Assembly (NCBI GenBank): GCA_964250215.1
Contig: CAXUEX010000015.1
Location: forward strand, 1 to 30,499
Direction of reading: 5' to 3'
DNA from: DAIDJM01 sp964250215
Lineage (GTDB): Bacteria; Pseudomonadota; Alphaproteobacteria; Acetobacterales; Acetobacteraceae
DNA length: 30,499 bases
Shown one piece after another: positions 22,504 through 29,728 of the stretch. A model generated the notes under the pieces. The model saw only the letters and a program-made list of their open reading frames with translations. It did no database searches and had not been told where the DNA came from. The position numbers and the translations under genes are program-made. Each line of letters starts with the position of its first letter. Within the stretch, counting starts at the first letter, position 1.

Positions 22504-24225
22504 GTGAAGAACATCGCCCTCGCGGCCTTGGCCAGTACGGCCTTGGCGACCACAGCCTTGGCCGGCTTCGCCGCGCCAGCCGCCGCCACCACGTTCAAGC
22601 CCGTCAGCGGCGCAGAAGCCGTGCACTTTCTCGGCGCCGTCAATCTGCGCGATCTGGCCGCTTCCACCAGCAACAATGCGGCGATCGGCAATCTGCACAG
22701 CGCCAGGCCGGTGGCCCCGCTGCCGCTGCTGCTGCCCGACGGCAAGCCCGAAACCGGCCGCGGCATCAATCCTGCAACGCTGCAGCACCTACGCAGCAAC
22801 ACCACCCTCGCAGGCCCCCCCCTCTCGAGCATCGGCGGCTTTACCGGCATCTACGAAGGCAGCAACGCGGCGGCCAACGGTTCGGAGCTCGAGCCGCCCG
22901 ATCAGGGCCTTTCGGTTGCCAACAACGTCGTCGGCGAAATCGTCAATAACACCATCCAGTTTTTCCGGAGCGGCCAGCCGCTGACCAACCCCGTTGCCAA
23001 CTATATTTTCTTCGGTTCCGGCACGGTCGCGAATCTCAGCGATCCGCATATCACCTACGATCCATCGGTGCAGCGCTGGTTCGCCGACGAACTCACCTAC
23101 AGCGGGCCGCTCGGCTACGGCATCTATGTCGCCGTCAGCTTCAGCAGCGATCCGCTGGGAAGCTGGAACGTCTATTTCGTCCCGGCCGGCGCCAACGATA
23201 CGAAGGGCTGCAAGCCATCGGGCTGCCTGCCGGATTATCCGCAGGTGGGCTACGACACGGCGGCATACTATGTCGATACCGATCTGTTTGGCAACAAGGG
23301 TTTTGTGGCAGCGCAGATTCTCGCCCTGCCGAAGCAGTTGCTGATCTCCGGCAAGAGCTTCACGCCGGTGCGTTTCCTGGTGCAGGATTTCGTTGTCCAG
23401 CCGGTCGTACCAGCGCCGGGTGAGCCGTTCTCGCTAGCCAACGGCGGCACGGAGTTCTTCCTTACCGCACGCAACATCTTCGATGGCAGCACGAACATTC
23501 GGGTGTATCAGTTGCAGAACACCTTGAACATCGTCACCAACCCCAGTTCGCTCACGCTGGTCAGCAACGACCTTGCGGCCGAGTCCTACACCTCCACCGT
23601 GCCTTCGCAGCAGCCGAACATCATCGGCCCGCTCGGCCGCAGCGTGCACGCCACAGCGGCGCCCATGCTCGATGGCGGCTACAACGCGTTCAGCGCCAAT
23701 GTGAAGCTGGCCGCCGGCAAGCTGTGGGGCGCGCTTACCACCGGCACCACCGACAGCAAGGGTCTGGCGCGCGACGTGATCGCCTGGTTCAGTGTCGATG
23801 TATCGGGTGCCACGCCCACGCTGAAGAAGCAGGGCTACATTGTGCCGCCGGACGGCTACAGCATCTCCTATCCAGGCCTGGCGCTGAACCGCGGCGGGAA
23901 TGGTTATGTCGGCTTCACGATCACGAATCCCGACAAGAACGTTGCCGGTGGCTTCCCCAGCACCGCCGTCGCACCGTTCACGCACGGCACTGTCGGAAGC
24001 ATCACGGTGACGGGCCAGGGCGGCGCCACGGATGACGGCTTCACCGCCTATGCCGCGTTCGGCGGCTCCGGCGTGGGCCGTTGGGGCGACTACGCTTCCG
24101 CCGTGGTCGATCCGAACACCGGCATCTTCTACACCGCCAACGAGTTCATCCCGGACCCGAACGTCTATCCGCGCGGCGTGTTCGCCAACTGGGGAACGTT
24201 CGTGACGGCAATTCGCAACCGGTGA
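22504..24225 (+). CDS. Secreted protein of unknown function
   Basis: A 573-residue exported protein starting at GTG 22504, preceded by GGGAGAG about 7 bases upstream. A signal peptide is clear (KNIALAALASTALATTALAG, cleavage near APAAA). The mature protein is Ser/Thr/Gly-rich with alternating short strands; segments such as YDPSVQRWFADELTYS, VSFSSDPLGSWNVYF, DYPQVGYDTAAYYVDTDLF and FGGSGVGRWGDYASAVVDP recur as W/Y/F-containing blade-like units, so a beta-propeller-like fold is possible. Only two cysteines are visible (236 and 241, spaced CKPSGC), probably a disulfide. No catalytic motif is recognised. It follows the S53 peptidase on the same strand with a 190-base gap that holds a hairpin, so it may be a peptidase partner or be regulated separately. 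Confidence 0.85.
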   Translation: MKNIALAALASTALATTALAGFAAPAAATTFKPVSGAEAVHFLGAVNLRDLAASTSNNAAIGNLHSARPVAPLPLLLPDGKPETGRGINPATLQHLRSNTTLAGPPLSSIGGFTGIYEGSNAAANGSELEPPDQGLSVANNVVGEIVNNTIQFFRSGQPLTNPVANYIFFGSGTVANLSDPHITYDPSVQRWFADELTYSGPLGYGIYVAVSFSSDPLGSWNVYFVPAGANDTKGCKPSGCLPDYPQVGYDTAAYYVDTDLFGNKGFVAAQILALPKQLLISGKSFTPVRFLVQDFVVQPVVPAPGEPFSLANGGTEFFLTARNIFDGSTNIRVYQLQNTLNIVTNPSSLTLVSNDLAAESYTSTVPSQQPNIIGPLGRSVHATAAPMLDGGYNAFSANVKLAAGKLWGALTTGTTDSKGLARDVIAWFSVDVSGATPTLKKQGYIVPPDGYSISYPGLALNRGGNGYVGFTITNPDKNVAGGFPSTAVAPFTHGTVGSITVTGQGGATDDGFTAYAAFGGSGVGRWGDYASAVVDPNTGIFYTANEFIPDPNVYPRGVFANWGTFVTAIRNR

Positions 24226-24231
24226 GAACGA

Positions 24232-24272
24232 CAGGCGGCAAGGGAGGGGATGATCTCCTTCGTTGCCGCCTG
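24232..24272. terminator. Bidirectional hairpin between convergent genes
   Basis: caggcggcaa (24232-24241) pairs with ttgccgcctg (24263-24272), with further complementarity inside (GGAG/CTCC). It lies between the convergent secreted-protein gene and the MAPEG gene, whose stop begins 3 bases beyond. A role as terminator for both is likely by position; no long T-tract is seen on either strand. Confidence 0.55.
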
Positions 24273-24274
24273 CT

Positions 24275-24724
24275 TCACTGAAACGTAATCGTGAATGCGT
24301 CCAGCGTCGCATCGAAAATCAGCACGATCAGCGCGATCCACGAAAGCAGGAACAGCACGAATCGGAACGTCACGCGGTTGAACGTGGTCTGCACAACCGA
24401 ATGCGCCACGCGCAGCAGCACATAAGCCCATGCCGCCAGAACATCGATCGGCAGCGCTCGCCCGAGCACCGCCAGAACGAGGACTACCGCATAGAAAACG
24501 GTCGGCGCTTCGAACAGATGATTGTAGTTGTCGGAAACGCGCATCACCTCGCTCGGCAGCCGATCGCGCAGCACTCCCGGATGCGCTGCGTCCTGCGGTG
24601 CAATGCGCCGGCGTTGCATGGCCAACGACCGTGTCACGATCATCGCGGCCCAGATCAGCGCCGTAAGTGCCAGCAGCACGCATGCGGCGCGCAACAGCGA
24701 AACGCCGTTTGGCGTTAGGTGCAT
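24275..24724 (-). CDS. MAPEG-family membrane protein
   Basis: A 149-residue membrane protein with four hydrophobic helices, starting MHLTPNGVSLLRAACVLLAL at ATG 24724, which has AGGAG about 10 bases upstream. The conserved MAPEG (membrane-associated proteins in eicosanoid and glutathione metabolism) features are DNYNHLFEAPTVFYAVVLVL between helices 1 and 2, and WAYVLLRVAHSVVQTTFNRV. The longer open frame to 25066 would overlap the methyltransferase gene and is not used. Bacterial members are uncharacterised; glutathione-linked roles are suggested by family only. It lies 92 bases downstream of the methyltransferase on the same strand, possibly one operon. Confidence 0.88.
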   Translation of the reverse strand: MHLTPNGVSLLRAACVLLALTALIWAAMIVTRSLAMQRRRIAPQDAAHPGVLRDRLPSEVMRVSDNYNHLFEAPTVFYAVVLVLAVLGRALPIDVLAAWAYVLLRVAHSVVQTTFNRVTFRFVLFLLSWIALIVLIFDATLDAFTITFQ

Positions 24725-24816
24725 GGCGTGCGGGCTCCTGGAGGGTCTTGAGTATGCGACAGTAGCGGAGGGACTCTGCTCCTGCACCCCGCCAAGGGCA
24801 AGTCCTTGGGACCTGA

Positions 24817-25881
24817 TTATTGCCGGGCTTCGAGAACCATGTTGAAGGGCCCGTCTGTCGCACGCCGCACGCGGGTGAATCCCTCGCCGGTCAAAATCTG
24901 CGTCAGCCGCGCCTCTCCCGCCTGCGCTCCCAAGCCTTCGCCCACCTCCTGCGCGAGCGAAGTCGGCACGCAGATCATCGTCGATGCGTTGTAGTATAGC
25001 CGGCCGACCGGGCTCGCCACGTTCGCGGCCGGATCGTCCGAAGCGATCGGTTCCACGATCATCCACGTGCCATCCGGCTTCAGCATGTTCCGCACATGCG
25101 CTGCACAGCCGCGCGGATCGCCCATGTCATGCAGGCAATCGAACATTGTGACGAGATCGAAACCCCGCGCGCCGATATCCTTGGCCGCCGCACTCTCGAA
25201 CGCCACGCGATCATCGAGCCCGTGCGACACCGCGTGCGCATTCGCCTGGGCAATCGAGGGGGCATGAAAATCGTAGCCGATGAACGTGCTGCGCGGAAAC
25301 GCCTTGGCCATCAGCAGCGTCGAAAATCCTACCCCGCAGCCGATATCGGCGATCCGCGCACCGTCTTGCAGCTTCTGCACCACGCCGTCCAGCGCGGGCA
25401 GCCAGACCTGCACGATGCTGTTGACGTAGCCCGGCCGGAAGAATGCGCCCACCGCGCAGAACAGGCAGCCCGCGCTTTCGCCCCAGGCCACGCCGCCACC
25501 GGTGCGGAACGCGGCCTCCACCTTCGTCTCGCTTTCGATCATCGCGGCTGCGAGATCGAAAGCGCCCTCCAGATAGACCGGGCTGTCCTTGTTGCCGAAC
25601 ACCATGTTCTGCTCGGGCGAAAGCGCGAACCGGTCGCATGCGGCATCGTAGGCGATGTAGCCGTTCGCCGCCTGCGCCAGCGCCCATTCGCGCACATAAC
25701 GTTGCGCAAGCCCGGTCTGCCCGGCCAGGCCCGCCACATCGAGCGGTCCGGCGCGCCGCAGCGCATCGAACAACCCGAGCCGGAAACCGATGCGCACGGT
25801 GGCGATGCTGAAGGCGCCGCCGAGATCGCCCAGCATCTTGCCGACGAATGCGTGCAGCCTATCGCCATCCACGTCCGACAC
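24817..25881 (-). CDS. Class I SAM-dependent methyltransferase with N-terminal winged-helix domain
   Basis: A 354-residue protein beginning with GTG at 25881. Residues about 15-90 form a winged-helix dimerisation-type domain (IGFRLGLFDALRRAGPLDVA, QRYVREWALAQAANGYIAYD), of the kind in Rv2258c-like methyltransferases. The SAM-binding domain carries motif I IADIGCGVGFSTLLM around residue 180, the acidic residue after strand 2 in FIGYDFHAPSIAQAN, and the later DLVTMFDCLHDMG region, followed by MIVEPIASDDPAAN. The substrate is unknown; small-molecule methylation is likely. A candidate -35/-10 pair lies 40-70 bases upstream. The 209-base gap before it contains three hairpins behind the EF-G gene. 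Confidence 0.9.
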   Translation of the reverse strand: MSDVDGDRLHAFVGKMLGDLGGAFSIATVRIGFRLGLFDALRRAGPLDVAGLAGQTGLAQRYVREWALAQAANGYIAYDAACDRFALSPEQNMVFGNKDSPVYLEGAFDLAAAMIESETKVEAAFRTGGGVAWGESAGCLFCAVGAFFRPGYVNSIVQVWLPALDGVVQKLQDGARIADIGCGVGFSTLLMAKAFPRSTFIGYDFHAPSIAQANAHAVSHGLDDRVAFESAAAKDIGARGFDLVTMFDCLHDMGDPRGCAAHVRNMLKPDGTWMIVEPIASDDPAANVASPVGRLYYNASTMICVPTSLAQEVGEGLGAQAGEARLTQILTGEGFTRVRRATDGPFNMVLEARQ

Positions 25882-25922
25882 GACCGCCCCCGATCACATC
25901 AAAACGAACGCAATGATCAATA

Positions 25923-25951
25923 AGTCTAGTCCCTAAAAAGGAAAAAGACAA
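25923..25951 (-). promoter_or_regulatory. Candidate promoter for the methyltransferase gene
   Basis: On the minus strand TTGTCT (25946-25951) and TAGACT (25923-25928) are spaced by 17 bases in an AT-rich stretch about 40 bases before the GTG start. It fits a sigma-70-type promoter (partial consensus at both boxes), but many such matches occur by chance. Confidence 0.32.
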
Positions 25952-25971
25952 TCATTTCCGGAAGCGAAGGC

Positions 25972-26024
25972 GGGCTCGGGCCTCGAGCCCCGGCGGAAGG
26001 TCCAGGGAGGCAGAGCCTCCCTGG
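25972..26024 (-). terminator. Two hairpins downstream of the EF-G gene
   Basis: Two perfect stems follow the EF-G gene: gggctcg/cgagccc at 25972-25990 (5-base loop) and ccagggaggc/gcctccctgg at 26002-26024 (3-base loop). Neither is followed by a T run on the minus strand. Together with the palindrome at 26045 they make three consecutive hairpins, likely the 3' end of the EF-G transcript and insulation from the methyltransferase. Confidence 0.45.
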
Positions 26025-26028
26025 TTCA

Positions 26029-26092
26029 TAGGCCTTTGTTTTGCGAGCAACTTTATCGGATCGGATGAGTCCATCCGATCCGATGTTGCTCT
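26029..26092 (-). repeat. Single copy of the AGAGCAACATCGG palindromic element
   Basis: gagcaactttatcgg at 26045-26059 pairs with ccgatgttgctct (26080-26092) around a centre with its own inverted repeat (ATCGGATCGGAT/ATCCGATCCGAT). It is preceded by taggcctttgttttgc (26029-26044), close to the sequence preceding the three tandem copies at 13194-13366, so this is the same element family. The TAG stop of the EF-G gene is formed by the first bases of the element on the minus strand (TAGAGCAACATCGG). Confidence 0.8.
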
Positions 26093-28181
26093 AAGCGCTC
26101 TTCGCCATGATCTCGTCGGCGATGTTCCGCGGCACGGGATCGTAGTGGTGGAACTGCATCGTGAACGATGCGCGCCCCTTCGTCATTGACCGCAGATCGG
26201 AGATGTAGCCGAACATCTCCTTCAGCGGCACATGCGCCCGCACGATCACCGTGGAACCGCTGCTCTCCTGGTTCTGGATCATGCCGCGCCGGCGGTTCAA
26301 ATCGCCGACTACGTCGCCCACGTGATCGTTCGGCGTGGTGACCTCCACGTCCATGATCGGCTCCAGGATCGTCGGGGCCGCCTTCTTCATGCCCTCGCGA
26401 AAGCATGCCTTGGCGGCGATTTCGAACGCCAGCGCCGAGCTGTCCACGTCGTGGTATTTGCCGTCGATCAGCGTGTATTTGAAATCCACGGTCGGGAAGC
26501 CCGCCAGCACACCGGTGTCGGCCTGCACCTTGATGCCTTTTTCCACCGCCGGGATGTATTCCTTCGGCACCGAGCCGCCCACCACCTTGTTCTCGAAATG
26601 AATGCCGCCGTTCCGCTCCAGCGGCTCGAACACGATCTTCACCTCGGCATACTGCCCCGAGCCGCCGCTCTGTTTCTTGTGCGTGTAGGTTTCCGTGTGG
26701 TTCTTGCTGATCGTTTCGCGGTACGCCACCTGCGGCGCGCCAATATTCGCGTCCACGCCGTATTCGCGGCGCAACCGGTCGATGATGATCTCCAGATGCA
26801 GCTCGCCCATGCCGGAGAGGATCGTCTGCCCGGTTTCCTGATCGGTCTTCAGCCGCAGGCTGGGGTCCTCGCCGGCCAGCTTCTGCAGGCCGAGCGTCAT
26901 CTTCTCCACGCCGTCCTTGGTTTTCGGCTCCACCGAAATATCGATCACCGGCACCGGGAACGCCATGCGCTCCAGCACCACCGGATCGTCGTTCGATGCC
27001 AGCGTGTCGCCGGTGCCGGTGTCCTTCAGCCCGACAAAGGCCGCGATGTCGCCGGCATGCACTTCCTTGATTTCCTGCCGCTTGTCGGCGTGCATCTGGA
27101 ACATCCGGCCGATGCGCTCGCGATGGTCCTTCGTTGTGTTCTGCACCATGTCGCCCTGCTTGAGCGTGCCGGCGTAGACGCGCACGAAAGTCAGCGTGCC
27201 GTATTTGTCGTTGATGATCTTGAAGGCGAGGCCGGCAAAGGGCGCGGATGGGTTGGCCGGGATCACCCGCCGGTCGTCGTGCAGATGCTCCTCCTGCCCT
27301 TCCTCGGCGGCCACCTTGATGCCGGGGATGTCGATCGGGCTCGGCAGATAATCCAGCACCGAATCCAGCAGCGGCTGCACACCCTTGTTCTTGAACGCGG
27401 TGCCGCACAGCACCGGGCGGAACTCCCCGGAAATCGTGCCTTTCTTGATGCACGCTTTCAGGGTGGGGACATCCACATCGCCATCCTCGAAATACTTCTC
27501 CATCGCGGTGGTATCCACGGAAACCGCCGTGTCCAGCAGCAACTGCCGGTATTCCGCCGCTTTCTCGCGCAGTTCTTCGGGGATCGGCTCGTCATGGAAC
27601 TTGGCGCCCAGCTCGCCGCCTTCCCACACGATCGCCTTCATCTCCACGAGATCGACCACGCCGATGAACGTATCCTCGATGCCGATCGGCAACTGCAACG
27701 GCAGCGCGACGATATCCAGCTTTTCCTTCAGCGTATCGAACGCACGGTAGAAATCGGCGCCTGTCCGGTCCAGCTTGTTGATGAAGATGATGCGCGGCAC
27801 ATTGTAACGATCGGCCAGGCGCCAGTTCGTCTCGCTCTGCGGCTGCACGCCGGCCACGCCCTCGATGATGAACACCGCGCCATCCAGCACGCGCAAGCTG
27901 CGGTTCACTTCGATGTTAAAATCGATGTGCCCGGGCGTGTCGATGATGTTGATGCGGTGGTCCTTCCACTCGCACGTCACCGCCGCGGAGGTGATGGTGA
28001 TGCCGCGCTCGCGCTCCTGCTCCATGTAATCGGTCGTGGTGTTGCCGTCGTGCACCTCGCCGATCTTATGGGAAACGCCGGTGTAGTACAGGATCCGCTC
28101 GGTCGTCGTGGTTTTCCCCGCATCGATATGCGCGGTGATGCCGATGTTGCGGATGCGGGCGAGCGCGTTGCTGGCAGACAC
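26091..28181 (-). CDS. fusA: Elongation factor G paralogue
   Basis: A 696-residue translational GTPase with the full EF-G domain order. The G domain has the P-loop AHIDAGKTTTTE, the switch I sequence EVHDGNTTTDYMEQERERGI, the G3 motif DTPGH, and NKLD as G4; domains II to V follow, through QESSGSTVIVRAHVPLKEMF. The start is the GTG at 28181, with GGAGG six bases upstream; an ATG at 28241 gives an extension without support. Switch I (NTTTDYM in place of the usual AATMDWM) and the following SAAVTCEW differ from ordinary translocase EF-G and resemble the EF-G2/mtEFG2 type that functions in ribosome recycling. It stands alone, not in a str operon with rpsL, rpsG or tuf, consistent with a second, specialised paralogue. 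Confidence 0.9.
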   Translation of the reverse strand: MSASNALARIRNIGITAHIDAGKTTTTERILYYTGVSHKIGEVHDGNTTTDYMEQERERGITITSAAVTCEWKDHRINIIDTPGHIDFNIEVNRSLRVLDGAVFIIEGVAGVQPQSETNWRLADRYNVPRIIFINKLDRTGADFYRAFDTLKEKLDIVALPLQLPIGIEDTFIGVVDLVEMKAIVWEGGELGAKFHDEPIPEELREKAAEYRQLLLDTAVSVDTTAMEKYFEDGDVDVPTLKACIKKGTISGEFRPVLCGTAFKNKGVQPLLDSVLDYLPSPIDIPGIKVAAEEGQEEHLHDDRRVIPANPSAPFAGLAFKIINDKYGTLTFVRVYAGTLKQGDMVQNTTKDHRERIGRMFQMHADKRQEIKEVHAGDIAAFVGLKDTGTGDTLASNDDPVVLERMAFPVPVIDISVEPKTKDGVEKMTLGLQKLAGEDPSLRLKTDQETGQTILSGMGELHLEIIIDRLRREYGVDANIGAPQVAYRETISKNHTETYTHKKQSGGSGQYAEVKIVFEPLERNGGIHFENKVVGGSVPKEYIPAVEKGIKVQADTGVLAGFPTVDFKYTLIDGKYHDVDSSALAFEIAAKACFREGMKKAAPTILEPIMDVEVTTPNDHVGDVVGDLNRRRGMIQNQESSGSTVIVRAHVPLKEMFGYISDLRSMTKGRASFTMQFHHYDPVPRNIADEIMAKSA

Positions 28182-28390
28182 GGGAAACCTCCAAACCGAA
28201 GCGGGCGCCAAACAGGGCCTTTGCCCCGCGCGCCCGTGCATGCGCCGGCCAAAACTCGCGTTTTCTGGATGGCCGGCTTTCCGAAGCCTGCATGTGCGTC
28301 AGCAGGGGCTTTTTTGCAAGCGCGAACGCTGTCCGGTTCCCCCACACTTCGTCACACAAGGCAACGCTTTCTTCCGCTATGCCGGCGTGC

Positions 28391-29728
28391 ATGAACGATG
28401 AGGCCGCCATCGCCTTCGCCCGCTTCGGGCTCGGCCGCCGCCGCGGCGAACCGGCGCCGGCCGACCCCCGCGCCTGGCTTGTCGCCCAGCTCGATGCGCC
28501 CGATCCCACGCCGACGGCAAACCGCCCCAGCAGCGCCGACGGCCTGGCTCTATGGCAGGCGGTGAAGCAGTCGAACCACCCGCCGGGCGCCTCGCAGACA
28601 AGTGCTGCCACCGCCGCCGATATGGAAGACCCGGCCCGGCTCCAGCTCCGCGACCACATCCACGCCGAAGAAGCCGACTATCTCGGCCGTGCGCTCATCA
28701 CCCCAAGCCCGTTTCGCGAGCGCCTCGTCTGGTTCTGGGCGAATCATTTCACGATCGCGGCGCGCACCCGGCCCACCGCCGCCACCGCCGGCGCCTATGT
28801 CCGCGAGGCCATCCGCCCGAACGTGACCGGCAATTTCGCCGATATGCTGCTGGCCGTCATGCGGCATCCCGCCATGCTGAGCTACCTGGATCAGGCAGGG
28901 TCCGTCGGCCCCGACAGTCCGGCCGGCCAGCGCCGCCACCGCGGCCTGAACGAAAACCTGGCCCGCGAATGCCTCGAACTGCATACGGTTACACCGGCTT
29001 CCGGCTACACGCAGGCCGACGTCACCGCGTTTGCCCGCCTGCTCACCGGCTGGAGCCTGCAGCTGGCGCAGCCGCCTTACGGCTTCCTCTACCGCCCCTA
29101 TGCCCACGAACCCGGTGAACAACAGGTGCTCGGCCGCATCTGGCCGGACGGCGAGGCAGGCGGCGAGGCCGCGCTTCGCTTTCTGGCGAACCACCCGGCA
29201 ACCCACCGGCATCTCGCCGAAAAACTCGTTCGCCACTTCGTCGCCGACGATCCGCCGCGCGGACACGTCGCCACGATCGAAGCCATTTTGCGCAGCTCCG
29301 GCGGCGATCTCGGCGCGGCTTCGCGCGCGCTGATCGATTTGCCCGGTGCGTGGACGCCGCTTGCCAAGCTGCGCGCGCCACAGGATTACGTCATCGCCGG
29401 CCTGCGCGCGATTGGCGCCACGCCCGATCAGGTGCCGCATCTCCCCGGCATGGTGGCGGGATTGGGCCAGCCGCTGTTCGGCGCGCCGTTCCCGATCGGC
29501 TGGCCAGACCGCGCGGCCGATTGGGCCGGGCCCGAAGCCATTCTGCAGCGTGTGGATTTCGCCTACGGGCTGGCGGGCCGTGCCCCGTCGCTCGACGCCG
29601 GCGGTATTGCCGAGGAACAGCTCGGCCCGTTGCTGCCCGACGATCTGAAAACCCAGATCGCGCGCGCCGGCTCGCGCCAGGATGCGCTCACGCTTCTTCT
29701 CGCCTCGCCGGAGTTCCAGCGCCGATGA
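28391..29728 (+). CDS. DUF1800 domain-containing protein
   Basis: A 445-residue protein of the DUF1800 family. It starts MNDEAAIAFARFGLGRRRGE; the following RERLVWFWANHFTIAAR, MLSYLDQAGSVG, NENLARECLELHTVT and YTQADVTAFARLLTGW are the hallmark segments (the N-x-N-x-A-R-E-x-x-E-L core is present). Function is unknown; members are usually co-encoded with DUF1501 proteins, as here, and a secreted or periplasmic sugar-related role is often suggested without proof. The start at 28391 is chosen from the family N-terminus; an ATG at 28379 is the alternative, and neither has a strong ribosome binding site. The stop overlaps the next start as ATGA. Confidence 0.92.
   Translation: MNDEAAIAFARFGLGRRRGEPAPADPRAWLVAQLDAPDPTPTANRPSSADGLALWQAVKQSNHPPGASQTSAATAADMEDPARLQLRDHIHAEEADYLGRALITPSPFRERLVWFWANHFTIAARTRPTAATAGAYVREAIRPNVTGNFADMLLAVMRHPAMLSYLDQAGSVGPDSPAGQRRHRGLNENLARECLELHTVTPASGYTQADVTAFARLLTGWSLQLAQPPYGFLYRPYAHEPGEQQVLGRIWPDGEAGGEAALRFLANHPATHRHLAEKLVRHFVADDPPRGHVATIEAILRSSGGDLGAASRALIDLPGAWTPLAKLRAPQDYVIAGLRAIGATPDQVPHLPGMVAGLGQPLFGAPFPIGWPDRAADWAGPEAILQRVDFAYGLAGRAPSLDAGGIAEEQLGPLLPDDLKTQIARAGSRQDALTLLLASPEFQRR

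Noticed and set aside
26232..28394. A 720-residue plus-strand open frame opposite the EF-G gene
   Set aside because: It is antisense to a well-supported gene, is His/Arg/Leu-rich without domains, and arises from high GC content.
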